Counted from the first letter of the stretch, positions 1 through 9,635 are shown. The stretch: 64,000 nucleotides of DNA from CAVVDY01 sp963815775 (GCA_963815775.1 CAWFIB010000029.1:62001-126000), one strand, 5' to 3'. Numbers and translations: made by a program. The notes: generated by a model from the sequence alone, not told the origin.

Positions 1-219
1 AGGAATCAGCGTCCAGGTCAACTCCAGGGGAAGCGAGCCTTCAATCTGGGTTGGGTGGGGATTGTTCTCATGCCGGTACTTGACGGCGAACACGAAGATC
101 GTGACGAAGATCAGGATCGTGAAAAACGCCGACACCGCCACCAGAAAGAAATAGAGTCCGTCCACCTGCCCTGCCAGGGCCGAGGCGCGTTCCGGAAAAA
201 GTGGGAAGTTCTTCCACAT
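1..219 (-). CDS. coxB: Cytochrome c oxidase subunit II, N-terminal part (partial)
   Basis: Reading the minus strand from ATG at 219 gives 73 codons starting MWKNFPLFPE, with one clear membrane helix (FTILIFVTIFVFAVKY) and then the ELTWTLIP motif that precedes the second helix in oxidase subunit II. The CuA domain would lie beyond the window edge. Subunit II accepts electrons from cytochrome c and passes them to the haem-copper centre of subunit I. The gene starts 12 nt after the SCO gene ends, so it is the last visible gene of the respiratory operon. Pairing of alternative complex III with an aa3-type oxidase is known in other bacteria, and this order suggests the same here. Confidence 0.85.
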   Translation of the reverse strand, partial: MWKNFPLFPERASALAGQVDGLYFFLVAVSAFFTILIFVTIFVFAVKYRHENNPHPTQIEGSLPLELTWTLIP

Positions 220-231
220 AATCGATCAGGC

Positions 232-1131
232 CTATTCTTTTCCCTTTTGTTCAGTTTCCTTGGAAGAGCCGTTTTTCTCGCGACGAAACATAATCACCAG
301 AAAACCGCCAAGGACCAGCAAAGTCACGGCTCCTCCCAGGCGAAGCACCCTGCTGATCACAGCACCATAGCGCCCGGTGTTGGGATCATAACGGCAGCAG
401 TAAAGCTCCACCTGGTCGACCAGGTTTCCGATCCTGTTACGCGAAGCCTCGATCAATCCGAGGCGTATGTCTCGGGGCGAATACTCCACTCCGTAGTAGT
501 ACTGAGCCAGCTTGCCGTGCGGCGTCACGATCATGATCGCCGTGGAATGAATGTACTGCCCGGTCGCCGGATCGCGGCGGTAATGAAAGCCCACCGCCTG
601 CGCCAGTCTCTCGATCTCGGGCTCCTGGCCGGTCAGGAAATGCCATCCATCGCCGGAGGTCTTCGGCTCCAGGTGCTCATTCATCCGGTCGATGTAGATC
701 TTCTTCTTCTCCGCTGCCTGCTGGGGGTTCTCGTCAGGATTGAAGCTGACCGAAACCACCTCATATTCCTTGCCGGGAGTGAACTTCAAAATGGACAAGG
801 CACTGGCTTCTCCGGCCAGCTCCTCGCCGCACAACATGGGGCAGGTGTAATAGACCATGTTCAGGATGACCGGCCGCCCGGACTGGAAGTAGTCGCCCAA
901 CTGAACCGTCTTGCCGGTTTCATCCTTGAAGGTGAGGTCCAGCGGAATCTGCTGGTCCAGTTTCTGAGTGATGCCTACGCCTTCCAGTTCCTCCGGTTTT
1001 ACTTGCGAAGCCGGCTGGCTTGCCCCTCGCATAAATGAAGACGGAGGCTGCGCAATCGCCCACAGGCTGGTTGCCAGGATTCCGGCCAGCGCCACTGATC
1101 TGATTGAACTGCTTACTGCCATTTCCCCCAC
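232..1131 (-). CDS. SCO1/SenC-family copper chaperone for cytochrome oxidase
   Basis: 299 aa with an N-terminal hydrophobic segment (residues about 10-28), a thioredoxin-like SCO domain and a C-terminal membrane helix (VTLLVLGGFLVIMF) followed by positive charges. The copper-binding CPMLC motif is at residues 97-101, and a conserved histidine is near YIHSTAIMIV. SCO proteins deliver copper to, or reduce the cysteines of, the CuA site of oxidase subunit II; the gene lies directly before coxB, which fits. An alternative start is Met4. The C-terminal anchor is an addition to the minimal family architecture. Confidence 0.9.
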   Translation of the reverse strand: MGEMAVSSSIRSVALAGILATSLWAIAQPPSSFMRGASQPASQVKPEELEGVGITQKLDQQIPLDLTFKDETGKTVQLGDYFQSGRPVILNMVYYTCPMLCGEELAGEASALSILKFTPGKEYEVVSVSFNPDENPQQAAEKKKIYIDRMNEHLEPKTSGDGWHFLTGQEPEIERLAQAVGFHYRRDPATGQYIHSTAIMIVTPHGKLAQYYYGVEYSPRDIRLGLIEASRNRIGNLVDQVELYCCRYDPNTGRYGAVISRVLRLGGAVTLLVLGGFLVIMFRREKNGSSKETEQKGKE

Positions 1132-1149
1132 ACTCTCGATTCGCGTCAG

Positions 1150-1169
1150 GGCACGACCTCAGCCGTGCC
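1150..1169. repeat. REP-like hairpin, CTCA loop
   Basis: GGCACGAC-CTCA-GCCGTGCC forms an 8-bp stem with one mismatch. It sits just upstream of the SCO start in the 218-bp gap between SCO and the small membrane protein. It resembles the GGCACGGC-TTCA-GCCGTGCC hairpins at 36759 and 50208, so it is probably a diverged member of the same dispersed family. The rest of this gap holds no gene that I can support. Confidence 0.55.
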
Positions 1170-1349
1170 GATCAGCGTTCTAATTAACCCTTGTCATCCT
1201 GAGGGGACTTTCGTCCCCGAAGGACCTGCTTTTCTGCCATCCCTGAAGGGACTCAACTCATTGACTCACGCTACCCAGGACTCACGTCCCGGGCTAGAGT
1301 TCTGTCATCCTTCGGACTATCTTCCGCGTTCCTCCGAGGGCGACCGTGC

Positions 1350-1934
1350 CTACTGCTGCGGGGCCGCCGCCTCACTCTTCGCCGGACGCTTGGGCTTCTC
1401 CTGCTGCGTCGTTCCTGCCGGATGCGCCGGCTGCGAATTTGCCGCCTGCATCTGCGTGCTGGAACCTGCCGCAGGCGCACTCGGCCGCACCGGCAATCCG
1501 CGCTCAGCGATCAGAGCCATCGCCTGATCGATCGAAATATGAATCGCCCCCCTGCTGTCTTCAAAGGGCTGGACCGGATGCAGGATTTCCTTCTCCTGGC
1601 CCAGAAATTTCTTCAGATCGGCGGCATCGTTAGTTTGCAGACGGGGCGCCGGAAAAACTCCCGTGTTGACTGGCCCGGTGTTTTGCAAACCCGCCCCAGG
1701 AGCCTTCTCCGGCATTGCCCTCTGCACCTGCACCATCGGACTGGGATTCCCCTGCGCGAACAGCGTGCTGTGCGAGAGGAAGCGGAACATTCCCCAGATC
1801 ACCAGCTCGATGAAGATGCCGGCGACCAGCAGGCCTGCGAGAAACAGAAGGATCCCGCGCGCGCTCAGGTCCGAGCGGTCGTAGTCGACCGCCGGATTGC
1901 GCAGAAGATCGTCTTGATTGCCGTTAGTGCTCAT
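1350..1934 (-). CDS. Membrane-anchored protein of the alternative complex III operon, function unknown
   Basis: 194 aa from the ATG at 1934 (MSTNGNQDD); the open frame extends further upstream, but that part lies inside actF. The start overlaps the 3' end of actF by 11 nt, which suggests translational coupling. One membrane helix lies at about residues 27-50 (GILLFLAGLLVAGIFIELVIW). A Pro/Ala-rich linker follows, then a segment ending IDQAMALIAERGLPVRP, and a Gln/Ala/Lys-rich tail. I do not recognise a named domain. Its position between actF and SCO suggests an accessory subunit or assembly factor of the respiratory complex. That is inference only. Confidence 0.75.
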   Translation of the reverse strand: MSTNGNQDDLLRNPAVDYDRSDLSARGILLFLAGLLVAGIFIELVIWGMFRFLSHSTLFAQGNPSPMVQVQRAMPEKAPGAGLQNTGPVNTGVFPAPRLQTNDAADLKKFLGQEKEILHPVQPFEDSRGAIHISIDQAMALIAERGLPVRPSAPAAGSSTQMQAANSQPAHPAGTTQQEKPKRPAKSEAAAPQQ

Positions 1935-3096
1935 GTTTTTGATGTAAGAAAAGCGGCGTTTGCGGATCGTATGCCGGTAACAACGGCCGCTGCCGCAGGT
2001 TATAGAAGAAATATGCCAGCCACAGTCCACCCATGCCGATGGGCGCGATCACATACCAGATGCTCAGGTATGTCGCGTCCTTGAAGCTGGGGATTGTGTA
2101 CCAGTAAAGGTCGACCAGACGCATGAACAGCAGCAGGATGGCCAGCGGGATCAGCCGCCGCCCGGCGCGCTTCAGTTCGCGGGATAACAACATGGCGAAG
2201 GGTAGCGCGAAATGGAACAGCACAATGGCCAGGATGATCAGGCCCCACCAGCCGCGAATGCGCTGCAGGTACCAGCTGATCTCATCCGGCAGGTTGCCCG
2301 ACCAGATGATGAGCCACTGGGAGAACGAGAAGTAGGCAAACAGCATGACAAAGGCCAGCGTCAGCTTGCCGATGTCATGGAACTGCATCGGCTTCACGAT
2401 CTCGTCATACGGCTCATGGCGGGTAATCACCGTCAGCATGATGATGCTGAAGCACAACGCCGACAGGCACTGCCCGATCAGGAAGATCAATCCGTAGATG
2501 GTCGAACCCCAGTGCGGATCGAGCGACATGACCCAGTCCACCGCCGCGAACGACGTAGTAAGCGCATACAGCACGCAACCCACGCCGCTGAGCGCCTCGA
2601 AGCGCGGATATTTCACCCAGGGTCTATCCAGCCGGTCGCCCCACCGGGTAAGCGTCCATGTCAGCCACCCCCAGATGGCGAAGTACACCACCCAGCGGAT
2701 GATCCACCCCGGCGTATTCAGATACCAGTGGTTATCCGCGGGCGGGGTGGTCATCCACCCATACATGTGGGTGCGGAGCAAGAGGATGGGGAGAAAGAGC
2801 ACGAACATCAGGGGCAGCACTTTGGCGCCCGCTTCCAGAAAGCGCCGGATTACCAGTCCCCACAGGCCAGCCGAGAGATACTGCACCATCAGCAGGGCCA
2901 GGCAGCCCAGGCTCAGGCCGGTCCAGAACATGTAGGCGATCAGATATCCGCGCAGGAAAATATCCAGCTGAACGAATCCTCCGATGACGCAGGCAACGGC
3001 CCCGACGATGCCCAGGATCAGTGCGCGGCTCTGCCAGCTGGCGGCCTGGGCGGGCACGGGAAAAGTCATCTGCTCGACCTGCAAGCTATCGCTCAT
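1924..3096 (-). CDS. actF: Alternative complex III membrane subunit ActF (NrfD-like)
   Basis: 390 aa, almost entirely hydrophobic, with about ten membrane helices visible. ActF is the second, smaller NrfD-like integral subunit of the quinol:cytochrome c/HiPIP oxidoreductase known as alternative complex III, related to ActC. It is identified by its architecture and by its place after actE. Its start overlaps the actE stop by 4 nt (ATGA). The protein ends with HLHQKHEH-type His-rich residues. Confidence rests on operon order as much as on sequence. Confidence 0.9.
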   Translation of the reverse strand: MSDSLQVEQMTFPVPAQAASWQSRALILGIVGAVACVIGGFVQLDIFLRGYLIAYMFWTGLSLGCLALLMVQYLSAGLWGLVIRRFLEAGAKVLPLMFVLFLPILLLRTHMYGWMTTPPADNHWYLNTPGWIIRWVVYFAIWGWLTWTLTRWGDRLDRPWVKYPRFEALSGVGCVLYALTTSFAAVDWVMSLDPHWGSTIYGLIFLIGQCLSALCFSIIMLTVITRHEPYDEIVKPMQFHDIGKLTLAFVMLFAYFSFSQWLIIWSGNLPDEISWYLQRIRGWWGLIILAIVLFHFALPFAMLLSRELKRAGRRLIPLAILLLFMRLVDLYWYTIPSFKDATYLSIWYVIAPIGMGGLWLAYFFYNLRQRPLLPAYDPQTPLFLHQKHEH

Positions 3097-3791
3097 TGTG
3101 GGTTCTGGCCTCCGGGGGACGCGGCTGCACCTGACACGGAATTGGCTGCATTGGCCGTGTTAGGGGCCTGAGTATCGTAAGGCGGCAGGATGACAACGCC
3201 CGCCGGCGGCTGCGGGGCGACCTGCTCTCCCGCGGGAACATCGGCCTTGGTGGCGCTCTGGCTCAATTGCAGCGCGCGGATATAGGCTGCGATCGCCCAG
3301 CGGTCCTTGGGCTCGACCTGAGCGGCGTAGTCGGGCATCCTGCCGTAACCGTTGGTGATCACGTCGAAAAAGTGTCCGATGGGAGCCTTGCGCAGACGCT
3401 CCGTGTCGTACGAGGGCGGCTGCTTATAGCCGCGCTGTACGATCATGCCGTTGCCGTCGCCCACTTCCGAATGACAAGGCGAGCAGTAGATGTTGTAGCG
3501 CTGTTGGCCCCGGGCGAGCACTTCGGCCGTCACCGGAAACGGCATGTAGTCCCCGGGAGCGCTGCCGATTTTGCCGGTATAGAAATAGGTGTCGGCATCC
3601 AGCTCGCCGCGCGCCACCGTGCCTTGAATAATGGGCCGAGCCGACCGCTTATCGGGAAAGAACTTGCTCTCTCTCAGGGGCCGGTAGTACGGCTGCACCT
3701 GCATGTCCAGGCGGCATCCTGCCAGCGACAGAGCGGCAGCGCAGGCCAGCAAGCCAACCGAGAAACTACGCACTTTCACACCGAATTGCAT
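3093..3791 (-). CDS. actE: Alternative complex III mono-haem cytochrome c lipoprotein ActE
   Basis: 232 aa. A lipoprotein signal ends at LSLAGC (Cys26), so the mature protein should be lipid-anchored on the outer face of the membrane. One haem c site, CSPCH, is at residues 103-107, and a candidate distal Met lies in GRMPDYA. A Pro/Ala-rich tail follows. ActE is the mono-haem subunit that passes electrons out of the complex. It lies 7 nt after actD and overlaps actF by 4 nt. Confidence 0.92.
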   Translation of the reverse strand: MQFGVKVRSFSVGLLACAAALSLAGCRLDMQVQPYYRPLRESKFFPDKRSARPIIQGTVARGELDADTYFYTGKIGSAPGDYMPFPVTAEVLARGQQRYNIYCSPCHSEVGDGNGMIVQRGYKQPPSYDTERLRKAPIGHFFDVITNGYGRMPDYAAQVEPKDRWAIAAYIRALQLSQSATKADVPAGEQVAPQPPAGVVILPPYDTQAPNTANAANSVSGAAASPGGQNPQ

Positions 3792-3798
3792 TCGCCGG

Positions 3799-4344
3799 TT
3801 AATGCGGCACCTCCGATAACGACAGAGGTTTCAGCGTCATCATGAACTCCTGGGTGCTGACCAGGTCAAACTTGGGATCGGCCGCCTCTACGCACAGGAA
3901 GAAGCGGTCCCGGGTCACGGCAGAAAACTTGTCGACGTTGAACAGCGGGTGATACGGCATGGGCAGCCCGTTCAGCGCGAACATGCCAAAGACTCCCGCC
4001 AGGCCGGCGAACAGAATTGTCAGCTCGAACGTCGGAACAATGAAAGCCGGCCAGGAATCGTACGGCCGTCCGCCGATATTCAGCGGATAGTCGATCACGT
4101 TAATCCAATACTGCAGGGCAAAGGCGGAAAGCCCGCCTAAAATGCCTCCCAGCAGAACGATGAGCGGCACCTGTGTCTTGTGGAAGCCGATGGCCTCGCT
4201 GGCCTCCTCCACCGGGTAGGGACTGTAGGCGTCCATCTTGCGATACCCGGCGGCATAGGCAGCCTTGGCCGCCACCACCAGATCGGTGGGGGTCTCAAAT
4301 TCGGCCACCAGTCCGTACAGCGCAGGAGTGGTCGCGTGGCTCAT
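3799..4344 (-). CDS. actD: Alternative complex III subunit ActD (DUF3341)
   Basis: 181 aa with a soluble N-terminus containing LVAEFETPTDLVVAAKAA and two membrane helices (about residues 58-80 and 105-128), matching DUF3341/ActD. The subunit has no cofactor. The start overlaps the end of actC by 4 nt (ATGA), as expected within the operon. Confidence 0.92.
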   Translation of the reverse strand: MSHATTPALYGLVAEFETPTDLVVAAKAAYAAGYRKMDAYSPYPVEEASEAIGFHKTQVPLIVLLGGILGGLSAFALQYWINVIDYPLNIGGRPYDSWPAFIVPTFELTILFAGLAGVFGMFALNGLPMPYHPLFNVDKFSAVTRDRFFLCVEAADPKFDLVSTQEFMMTLKPLSLSEVPH

Positions 4345-5747
4345 TTGCTGACCTCCGCCGGCTCGGCCACCGCCGCTTGCGGCAGCAGCATCCGCATTTC
4401 AAAGATCGAGATCGCCGGCATGATGCGAATGAACAGGTACATGGCCAGGGCGAAGAAGCCGCACGTCCCGAAGAACACCGCGTAGTCCCAGCGCGTGGCA
4501 ACGTAGTGTCCCCACGAAGAAGGCAGGAAGTCGCGGCTCAGGCTGGTGATCACGATGACAAACCGTTCCAGCCACATACCGATCAGGATATCGAGGGAGA
4601 TCAAGAACAGCCAGATCGTGCTGGAACGCACCTTCGGGATCCACAGCAACTGCGGGAGCAGAATGTTGCACAGAATCAGCAGCCAATAAAACAGCGCATA
4701 CGGCCCCAGCCAGCGGTTCTGCATCATGAACTTCTCGTAGGTCGAGCCGCTATACAGTCCGATGAAGGTCTCGAAGAAGTAGCCGTAGGCCACGATCAGG
4801 CCGGTGGCCAGCATGATCTTCGCCGAGTTTTGCAGGTGGCGCATGGTGATGAAATCTTCGAGGTGATAGTAGTGGCGAATCGGAATGGCCAGTACCAGCA
4901 CCATGGCAAAGCCGGAGTAGATGGCGCCCGCAACGAAATAAGGCGGGAAGATGGTGGTGTGCCATCCGGGAACAATCGCGATGGCGAAGTCGAAGCTCAC
5001 CACCGTGTGCACCGAAAGCACTAGCGGCGTCGCCAAGCCCGCCAACAGGAGATATACCACTTCGTAGCGTTTCCAGTGACGCGCTGAACCGCGCCAACCC
5101 AGCGACAGAATTCCATAGATGCGCTTGGCCCACATCGTCTCCGCCTTCTCGCGCATGGTGGCGAAGTCCGGCACCAGGCCGACAAACCAGAAGACGGCGG
5201 AGATGGTTGCGTAGGTGGAGACGGCGAACACGTCCCATACCAGCGGGCTGCGGAACTGCGGCCACACTCCCATGCTGCTGGGATAGGGGAACAACCAATA
5301 GGCCAGCCACGGACGGCCCAGGTGCAGAATGGGGAACATGCCGGCGCAAGCCACGGCGAAGAGGGTCATCGCTTCCGCGAAGCGGTTGATGGAGTTGCGC
5401 CAGTTCTGCTTGAGCAGAAGCAGAATAGCGGAGATCAACGTGCCTGCGTGGCCGATACCGATCCACCACACAAAGTTGACAATGGCGAAGCCCCAGGCGC
5501 TGGGGATCTGGATGCCCCAAATACCTACACCGCGAATAAAGAGGTAGGTAACGGCGATCAACAGAACCATGGTCAAGAAGCCGGCCACGGCGACACCGGC
5601 CAGCCATCCGTAACCGATCGGGCGCTTGAGGACGGCATCCGCGATCTTGTCGGTGACCGTGTCGAAGTCATTCCCAGGTTCTATTACCGGGGGCTCATTC
5701 GGCCACGGATCCAGCACAACGGTTTTCTCTTCTGGTCCCTGCTGCAT
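4341..5747 (-). CDS. actC: Alternative complex III quinol-binding membrane subunit ActC (NrfD/PsrC family)
   Basis: 468 aa, about ten membrane helices, NrfD/PsrC-like. ActC holds the menaquinol oxidation site next to the iron-sulphur subunit ActB. The N-terminus (IEPGNDFDTVTDKIADAVLKRP) is a typical soluble leader for this family. The start lies 2 nt after the actB stop, and the stop overlaps actD. Confidence 0.94.
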   Translation of the reverse strand: MQQGPEEKTVVLDPWPNEPPVIEPGNDFDTVTDKIADAVLKRPIGYGWLAGVAVAGFLTMVLLIAVTYLFIRGVGIWGIQIPSAWGFAIVNFVWWIGIGHAGTLISAILLLLKQNWRNSINRFAEAMTLFAVACAGMFPILHLGRPWLAYWLFPYPSSMGVWPQFRSPLVWDVFAVSTYATISAVFWFVGLVPDFATMREKAETMWAKRIYGILSLGWRGSARHWKRYEVVYLLLAGLATPLVLSVHTVVSFDFAIAIVPGWHTTIFPPYFVAGAIYSGFAMVLVLAIPIRHYYHLEDFITMRHLQNSAKIMLATGLIVAYGYFFETFIGLYSGSTYEKFMMQNRWLGPYALFYWLLILCNILLPQLLWIPKVRSSTIWLFLISLDILIGMWLERFVIVITSLSRDFLPSSWGHYVATRWDYAVFFGTCGFFALAMYLFIRIMPAISIFEMRMLLPQAAVAEPAEVSK

Positions 5748-5749
5748 CT

Positions 5750-8700
5750 CTAGCTGCGCTCCGGCTGCTCAAGTTCGGGATTCGGGTTGCGCACCACCGC
5801 CAGGTAGGTGGTGCGAGGACGCGTGTTCAGGTCTTCCAGCAAACTGTAATTGCGCTGCTGTGCCTTCAATTTGGAGACACGCGAGTTGGGATCGTTCAGG
5901 TCACCAAACACAATGGCGCCCGTGGGACATGCCTGCTGGCACGCGGTAATTACTTCGCCGTCGCGAATCGGGCGGTTTTCTTTCTCCGCCGCATATCGCC
6001 CATGGCTGATGCGCTGTATGCAGTAGGTGCACTTCTCCATCACGCCGCGGCTGCGAATGCTCACCTCGGGATTGCGCATCAGCTTGTATTGCTCGGTGTC
6101 CCAGTCCTGCCACAGCAGGAAATTGAAGCGCCGCACCTTATACGGGCAGTTGTTGGAGCAATAGCGGGTGCCGACGCAGCGGTTGTAAATCATGTCGTTC
6201 AGGCCTTCAGTGCTATGGACCGTTGCACCTACCGGGCAAACGACTTCGCACGGCGCGTTTTCGCACTGCATGCACGGTACCGGCTGGAAGTAGGTCGTGG
6301 GATTCTCCGTGCCGCCCTCGTAGTAGGAATCCACCCGCAGCCAGTGCATGATGCGTCCGCGCTTCACCTGCTCCTTGCCCACCACCGCGATGTTGTTCTC
6401 CGCCTGGCAGGCCACCACGCAGGTCTTGCAGCCGACGCACGAGTTCATGTCGATATTCATGCCCCAGCGCGCTTCGGTGTATTTGTAATTGGGATAGAGC
6501 GTCATCTCCGGCGGGATGTGCTCTTCGCCTTCTTCCTGGTGCGCGAAGTTGGGATTCTTGATGAAGTCTTCCAGGGTTGCCGCCCGGATGACATGGCGCG
6601 ACTTCAGGTTCTCGGTCCACGGCGGCAGATCGGAGTAATCGATGTACTGGAAGCCCTGCGGATTGGCGAACAGTTCCTGCTCGCCTGTCTTGTTGATCTT
6701 GCCGGGCGCCATGTACAGGCCGTCGCTGAAGCGAATCTGATAGGCATTGAATCCAATGCCCTCACCGACGCGCCCAATCTTGTTGCGGCCATATCCCAGG
6801 AAAACGGTGATGCTGTTGTCGGGATGCCCGGGCGTGCGCCACACGCCGCCTTTCACCTTGTTGCCCTGGACCTCGATTTCGATCACGTCCTGGGTTTCGA
6901 TCTTCAGCTTCTCGGCCGTAGCAACGCTCATCAGTATGGCGTTGTCCCAGCAAACCTGGGTTGGCGGCTTTGGCGTCTCTTGCAACCAGGCATTGTTGGA
7001 GAACGTTCCGTCGTAGATCATGGGGTCGCGGCGGAAGATCACCTCAAGCCCATCACCCGAAAGCGCGATCGGGTTGCCGCCGGCAATGTCACTCTTCGCG
7101 GACACGGTTTTCACTGCGGCGGCGGTGTTGGGAATGAAGCCGTTGTAGAGCGCCTGGCGCCAATCTTCTTCGAAGTTCGTGCTCGGCATCTGTCCCTGCC
7201 AGTACCTCCGCACGATGTCGTAGCCGGTATCGGCGGGTTGGCCGGCGAGCACGTTCATGAATTCGTATTCGCTGCGACCGTCGTAGAGCGGCGCAATCAG
7301 CGGCTGAATCAGGCTGACTGTTCCGTCGATGGCGCGTGCATCGCCCCATTGCTCCAGATAATGCGTGGAGTTGACGTGCCAATGAACATGGTCGGTCGTT
7401 TCGTCGTGATAGAGGCTGTGCTGCACGCGCAGCGCAACTTTGTCCATAGCCTCGGCGAAGTGCAGGTCCTGGGGAGCGTCGTACACCGGGTTGCCGCCAA
7501 CGATCATCAGCAGATCGACGCGGCCAGCGTTCATGTCGTTGACCAACTCTTTCAGCGCCGCCAACTGGTCCATCGGCGTCGCTTCGACCGGCTCGGTGTA
7601 GACCACGGTGTTGCCGACGGCTCCGAGCGCCTGATTCATGGCATGAGCCAGCGCGTGCACCGCTGGCGGCTGATTATCGCCGGCGATCACCAGCGCCGCA
7701 CCCTGGTGCGCCTTCAGGTCCCTGACCACCATGTCGACGAACTGCTTCTGGGGGCCGGCGGCCGCCTGGCCACCACCCATGGCGCCCATGCCGATTCCGG
7801 CGGCGATGGCGCGGGCAATCTGCTCGACCTCCGAGGCGCGTACCGGCAGCGAATTGTCGGCCTTGCCGCTGGTGTTGGTCGGGGTGCTTTGCACCGAGTA
7901 GAAGCGCGACATCTTCTCTTTGAGATCGGGATTGCGACGCGAAGCGAAGTGCCGCGCATAAAGAAGGAAGCCGGGATAGCCGCTGGAAAGGAAATCGCCA
8001 TCCAGCGCGAGAACCACCTCCGCCTTGTCGAACTGATAGCGCGTGTCGACGTACTGCCCGAACGCCATCTGTGCGCCGGCGCGCACGTTATCACGGTTGA
8101 GCGGGTCGTACTGAATCCATTTCGCCTGCGGATAGGCCGCCATCACCGCCTTCATCTGCGAAGCCAGCGTCGGCGAACTAATGGTTCGCGTCAGAATTCG
8201 CAGTCCGCTCCCCTGCAAACCGCGCTGCGAGCTGAGCGGGGCGCGCATGGCATCGGCATAATCGCCAAAGGTGCGAATCTCGCCCACATAGGTGACATTC
8301 TGTGCCCGGTCCGGGTCGTACATGTCGAGGATCGACGCCTGCATGAAGACGTCAGTGCCGCCCAGCGAAGCGGGATGCTGAGGATTGCCTTCAACCTTGG
8401 TGGGACGTCCCTCGTGGCTTTCGACCAGCACGGGCAGGGCGTAGCCGGCAAAGGGCATGGTGCTGGCAAAGAAAAGAGGTTTGCCGAGCACCAACTCCTT
8501 GGGCTGGCGCACGTAGGGGACGATGGGCTCCAGCGGCTGCTTGACGCAGGCCGAGAGCCCGGCCAGCGCCATGGAAGCGCTCATCAGCTTGATGAAATCG
8601 CGCCGCGACGCTCCTTCCGGCCAGACCGAAGCCTGGCGCGGAAACTCGCGATGCAGCATCTCGAAGAAACCGTCCGTCTGGGCCAGTTCTTCCAGGCTGC

Positions 8701-8860
8701 GCCAATACTGCGGGCCGCTCTTGGCGCGGGCCAGCTTGTCCTTGACCTCCGCCAGCTCCAGCTTCCCGGGACAGACCGCTTCAACTTTCGGTGTGCTCTC
8801 GTTCTCCATCGTTTTTTCGTTTCGTAGCTTCCGGATACCGCCGTCGTCTAGCGATGACAT
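5750..8860 (-). CDS. actB: Alternative complex III iron-sulphur subunit ActB
   Basis: 1036 aa. It fuses a molybdopterin-oxidoreductase-like domain to a ferredoxin-like domain. A Tat signal SRRDFIKL (Arg86-Arg87) precedes a hydrophobic stretch, so the folded protein is exported. Cysteine clusters in the last quarter include CVGCKTCVVAC (from about residue 807), CMQCENAPCEVVCP, CVGTRYCSNNCP and CTYCIQRI...CQQACP, which fits several Fe-S clusters. ActB carries electrons from quinol to the haem subunits. This start overlaps actA by 13 nt; Met18 (ATG at 8809) is an alternative start and would still keep the Tat motif. Neither has a convincing Shine-Dalgarno sequence. Confidence 0.93.
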   Translation of the reverse strand: MSSLDDGGIRKLRNEKTMENESTPKVEAVCPGKLELAEVKDKLARAKSGPQYWRSLEELAQTDGFFEMLHREFPRQASVWPEGASRRDFIKLMSASMALAGLSACVKQPLEPIVPYVRQPKELVLGKPLFFASTMPFAGYALPVLVESHEGRPTKVEGNPQHPASLGGTDVFMQASILDMYDPDRAQNVTYVGEIRTFGDYADAMRAPLSSQRGLQGSGLRILTRTISSPTLASQMKAVMAAYPQAKWIQYDPLNRDNVRAGAQMAFGQYVDTRYQFDKAEVVLALDGDFLSSGYPGFLLYARHFASRRNPDLKEKMSRFYSVQSTPTNTSGKADNSLPVRASEVEQIARAIAAGIGMGAMGGGQAAAGPQKQFVDMVVRDLKAHQGAALVIAGDNQPPAVHALAHAMNQALGAVGNTVVYTEPVEATPMDQLAALKELVNDMNAGRVDLLMIVGGNPVYDAPQDLHFAEAMDKVALRVQHSLYHDETTDHVHWHVNSTHYLEQWGDARAIDGTVSLIQPLIAPLYDGRSEYEFMNVLAGQPADTGYDIVRRYWQGQMPSTNFEEDWRQALYNGFIPNTAAAVKTVSAKSDIAGGNPIALSGDGLEVIFRRDPMIYDGTFSNNAWLQETPKPPTQVCWDNAILMSVATAEKLKIETQDVIEIEVQGNKVKGGVWRTPGHPDNSITVFLGYGRNKIGRVGEGIGFNAYQIRFSDGLYMAPGKINKTGEQELFANPQGFQYIDYSDLPPWTENLKSRHVIRAATLEDFIKNPNFAHQEEGEEHIPPEMTLYPNYKYTEARWGMNIDMNSCVGCKTCVVACQAENNIAVVGKEQVKRGRIMHWLRVDSYYEGGTENPTTYFQPVPCMQCENAPCEVVCPVGATVHSTEGLNDMIYNRCVGTRYCSNNCPYKVRRFNFLLWQDWDTEQYKLMRNPEVSIRSRGVMEKCTYCIQRISHGRYAAEKENRPIRDGEVITACQQACPTGAIVFGDLNDPNSRVSKLKAQQRNYSLLEDLNTRPRTTYLAVVRNPNPELEQPERS

Positions 8861-9549
8861 GTGTTACAGCTCGTAATGTCTTGCACCGTGCGAATGTGGT
8901 ACTGCTTCTTCAGCGCATTGCCCAGCGCGATCTGATCGGTGTACACGCTGCCATCGGCCAGCTTCACCGGCTTGAACGAACTCGGCTGTTCATAGTTCAT
9001 GTTGAAAACCTGGTCGCGCGGCCGCAGAAACTTCTCCGGTTCACGGTGGCAGCTCAGGCACCACTCCATGCGCATCGACGATTCCTGGTACATGAGCGGC
9101 ATCTTGTTCACCGGTCCATGACAGCTATAGCAGCCCACTCCCTTGGCTACGTGAATGCTGTGATTGAAGTACACGTAGTCGGGCAGGTAGTTCACCTTGA
9201 CCCACATGATCGATTTGCCGGTGCGATAACTCTCCCGCACCGGCTCCAGCAAGGGCGCATTGGTCCAGATCTGCGAGTGGCAGTTCATGCAGGTCTTGGT
9301 GGGAGGAATACCGGCGTAGCTGGAAACCTCGACCGATACGTGACAGTAGCGGCAATCGATGCCCAGTCCCCCATTGTGGTGCTTGTGGCTGAACGGCACC
9401 GGTTGCACCTGCTCGATCCCCTGCCACGTGGTATAGGGCGAACGCTGAATTTCCAGCCCCACGAACAGCAGCAGGGAAACACCCACCACCACGGCGATAA
9501 TCGACACCCGCGCAAGCGTATTTGCACTACGATGAAAAATTTGTGCCAT
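8848..9549 (-). CDS. actA: Alternative complex III penta-haem cytochrome c ActA
   Basis: 233 aa with one N-terminal membrane anchor (residues about 14-34) and five CxxCH haem c motifs at residues 66-70, 87-91, 140-144, 164-168 and 228-232. This is the penta-haem subunit of alternative complex III. It is the first gene of the operon: the next gene upstream, acpS, ends more than 300 nt away and the intervening DNA carries a CRP-type palindrome. Confidence 0.95.
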   Translation of the reverse strand: MAQIFHRSANTLARVSIIAVVVGVSLLLFVGLEIQRSPYTTWQGIEQVQPVPFSHKHHNGGLGIDCRYCHVSVEVSSYAGIPPTKTCMNCHSQIWTNAPLLEPVRESYRTGKSIMWVKVNYLPDYVYFNHSIHVAKGVGCYSCHGPVNKMPLMYQESSMRMEWCLSCHREPEKFLRPRDQVFNMNYEQPSSFKPVKLADGSVYTDQIALGNALKKQYHIRTVQDITSCNTCHR

Positions 9550-9635
9550 GTACCGCTTTCCAGTTTTCGTGGATCAGGAGCCGCAACCCATGTCGGCTCC
9601 TTTATCGTGCAGCGCGCTGAGGAGTCTCAGCTTGG

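Noticed and set aside
6002..8827. 941-codon open frame antisense to actB
   Set aside because: The minus-strand frame encodes a full ActB with signal, cofactor motifs and operon context. The antisense frame has no family resemblance and arises from high GC at third positions.
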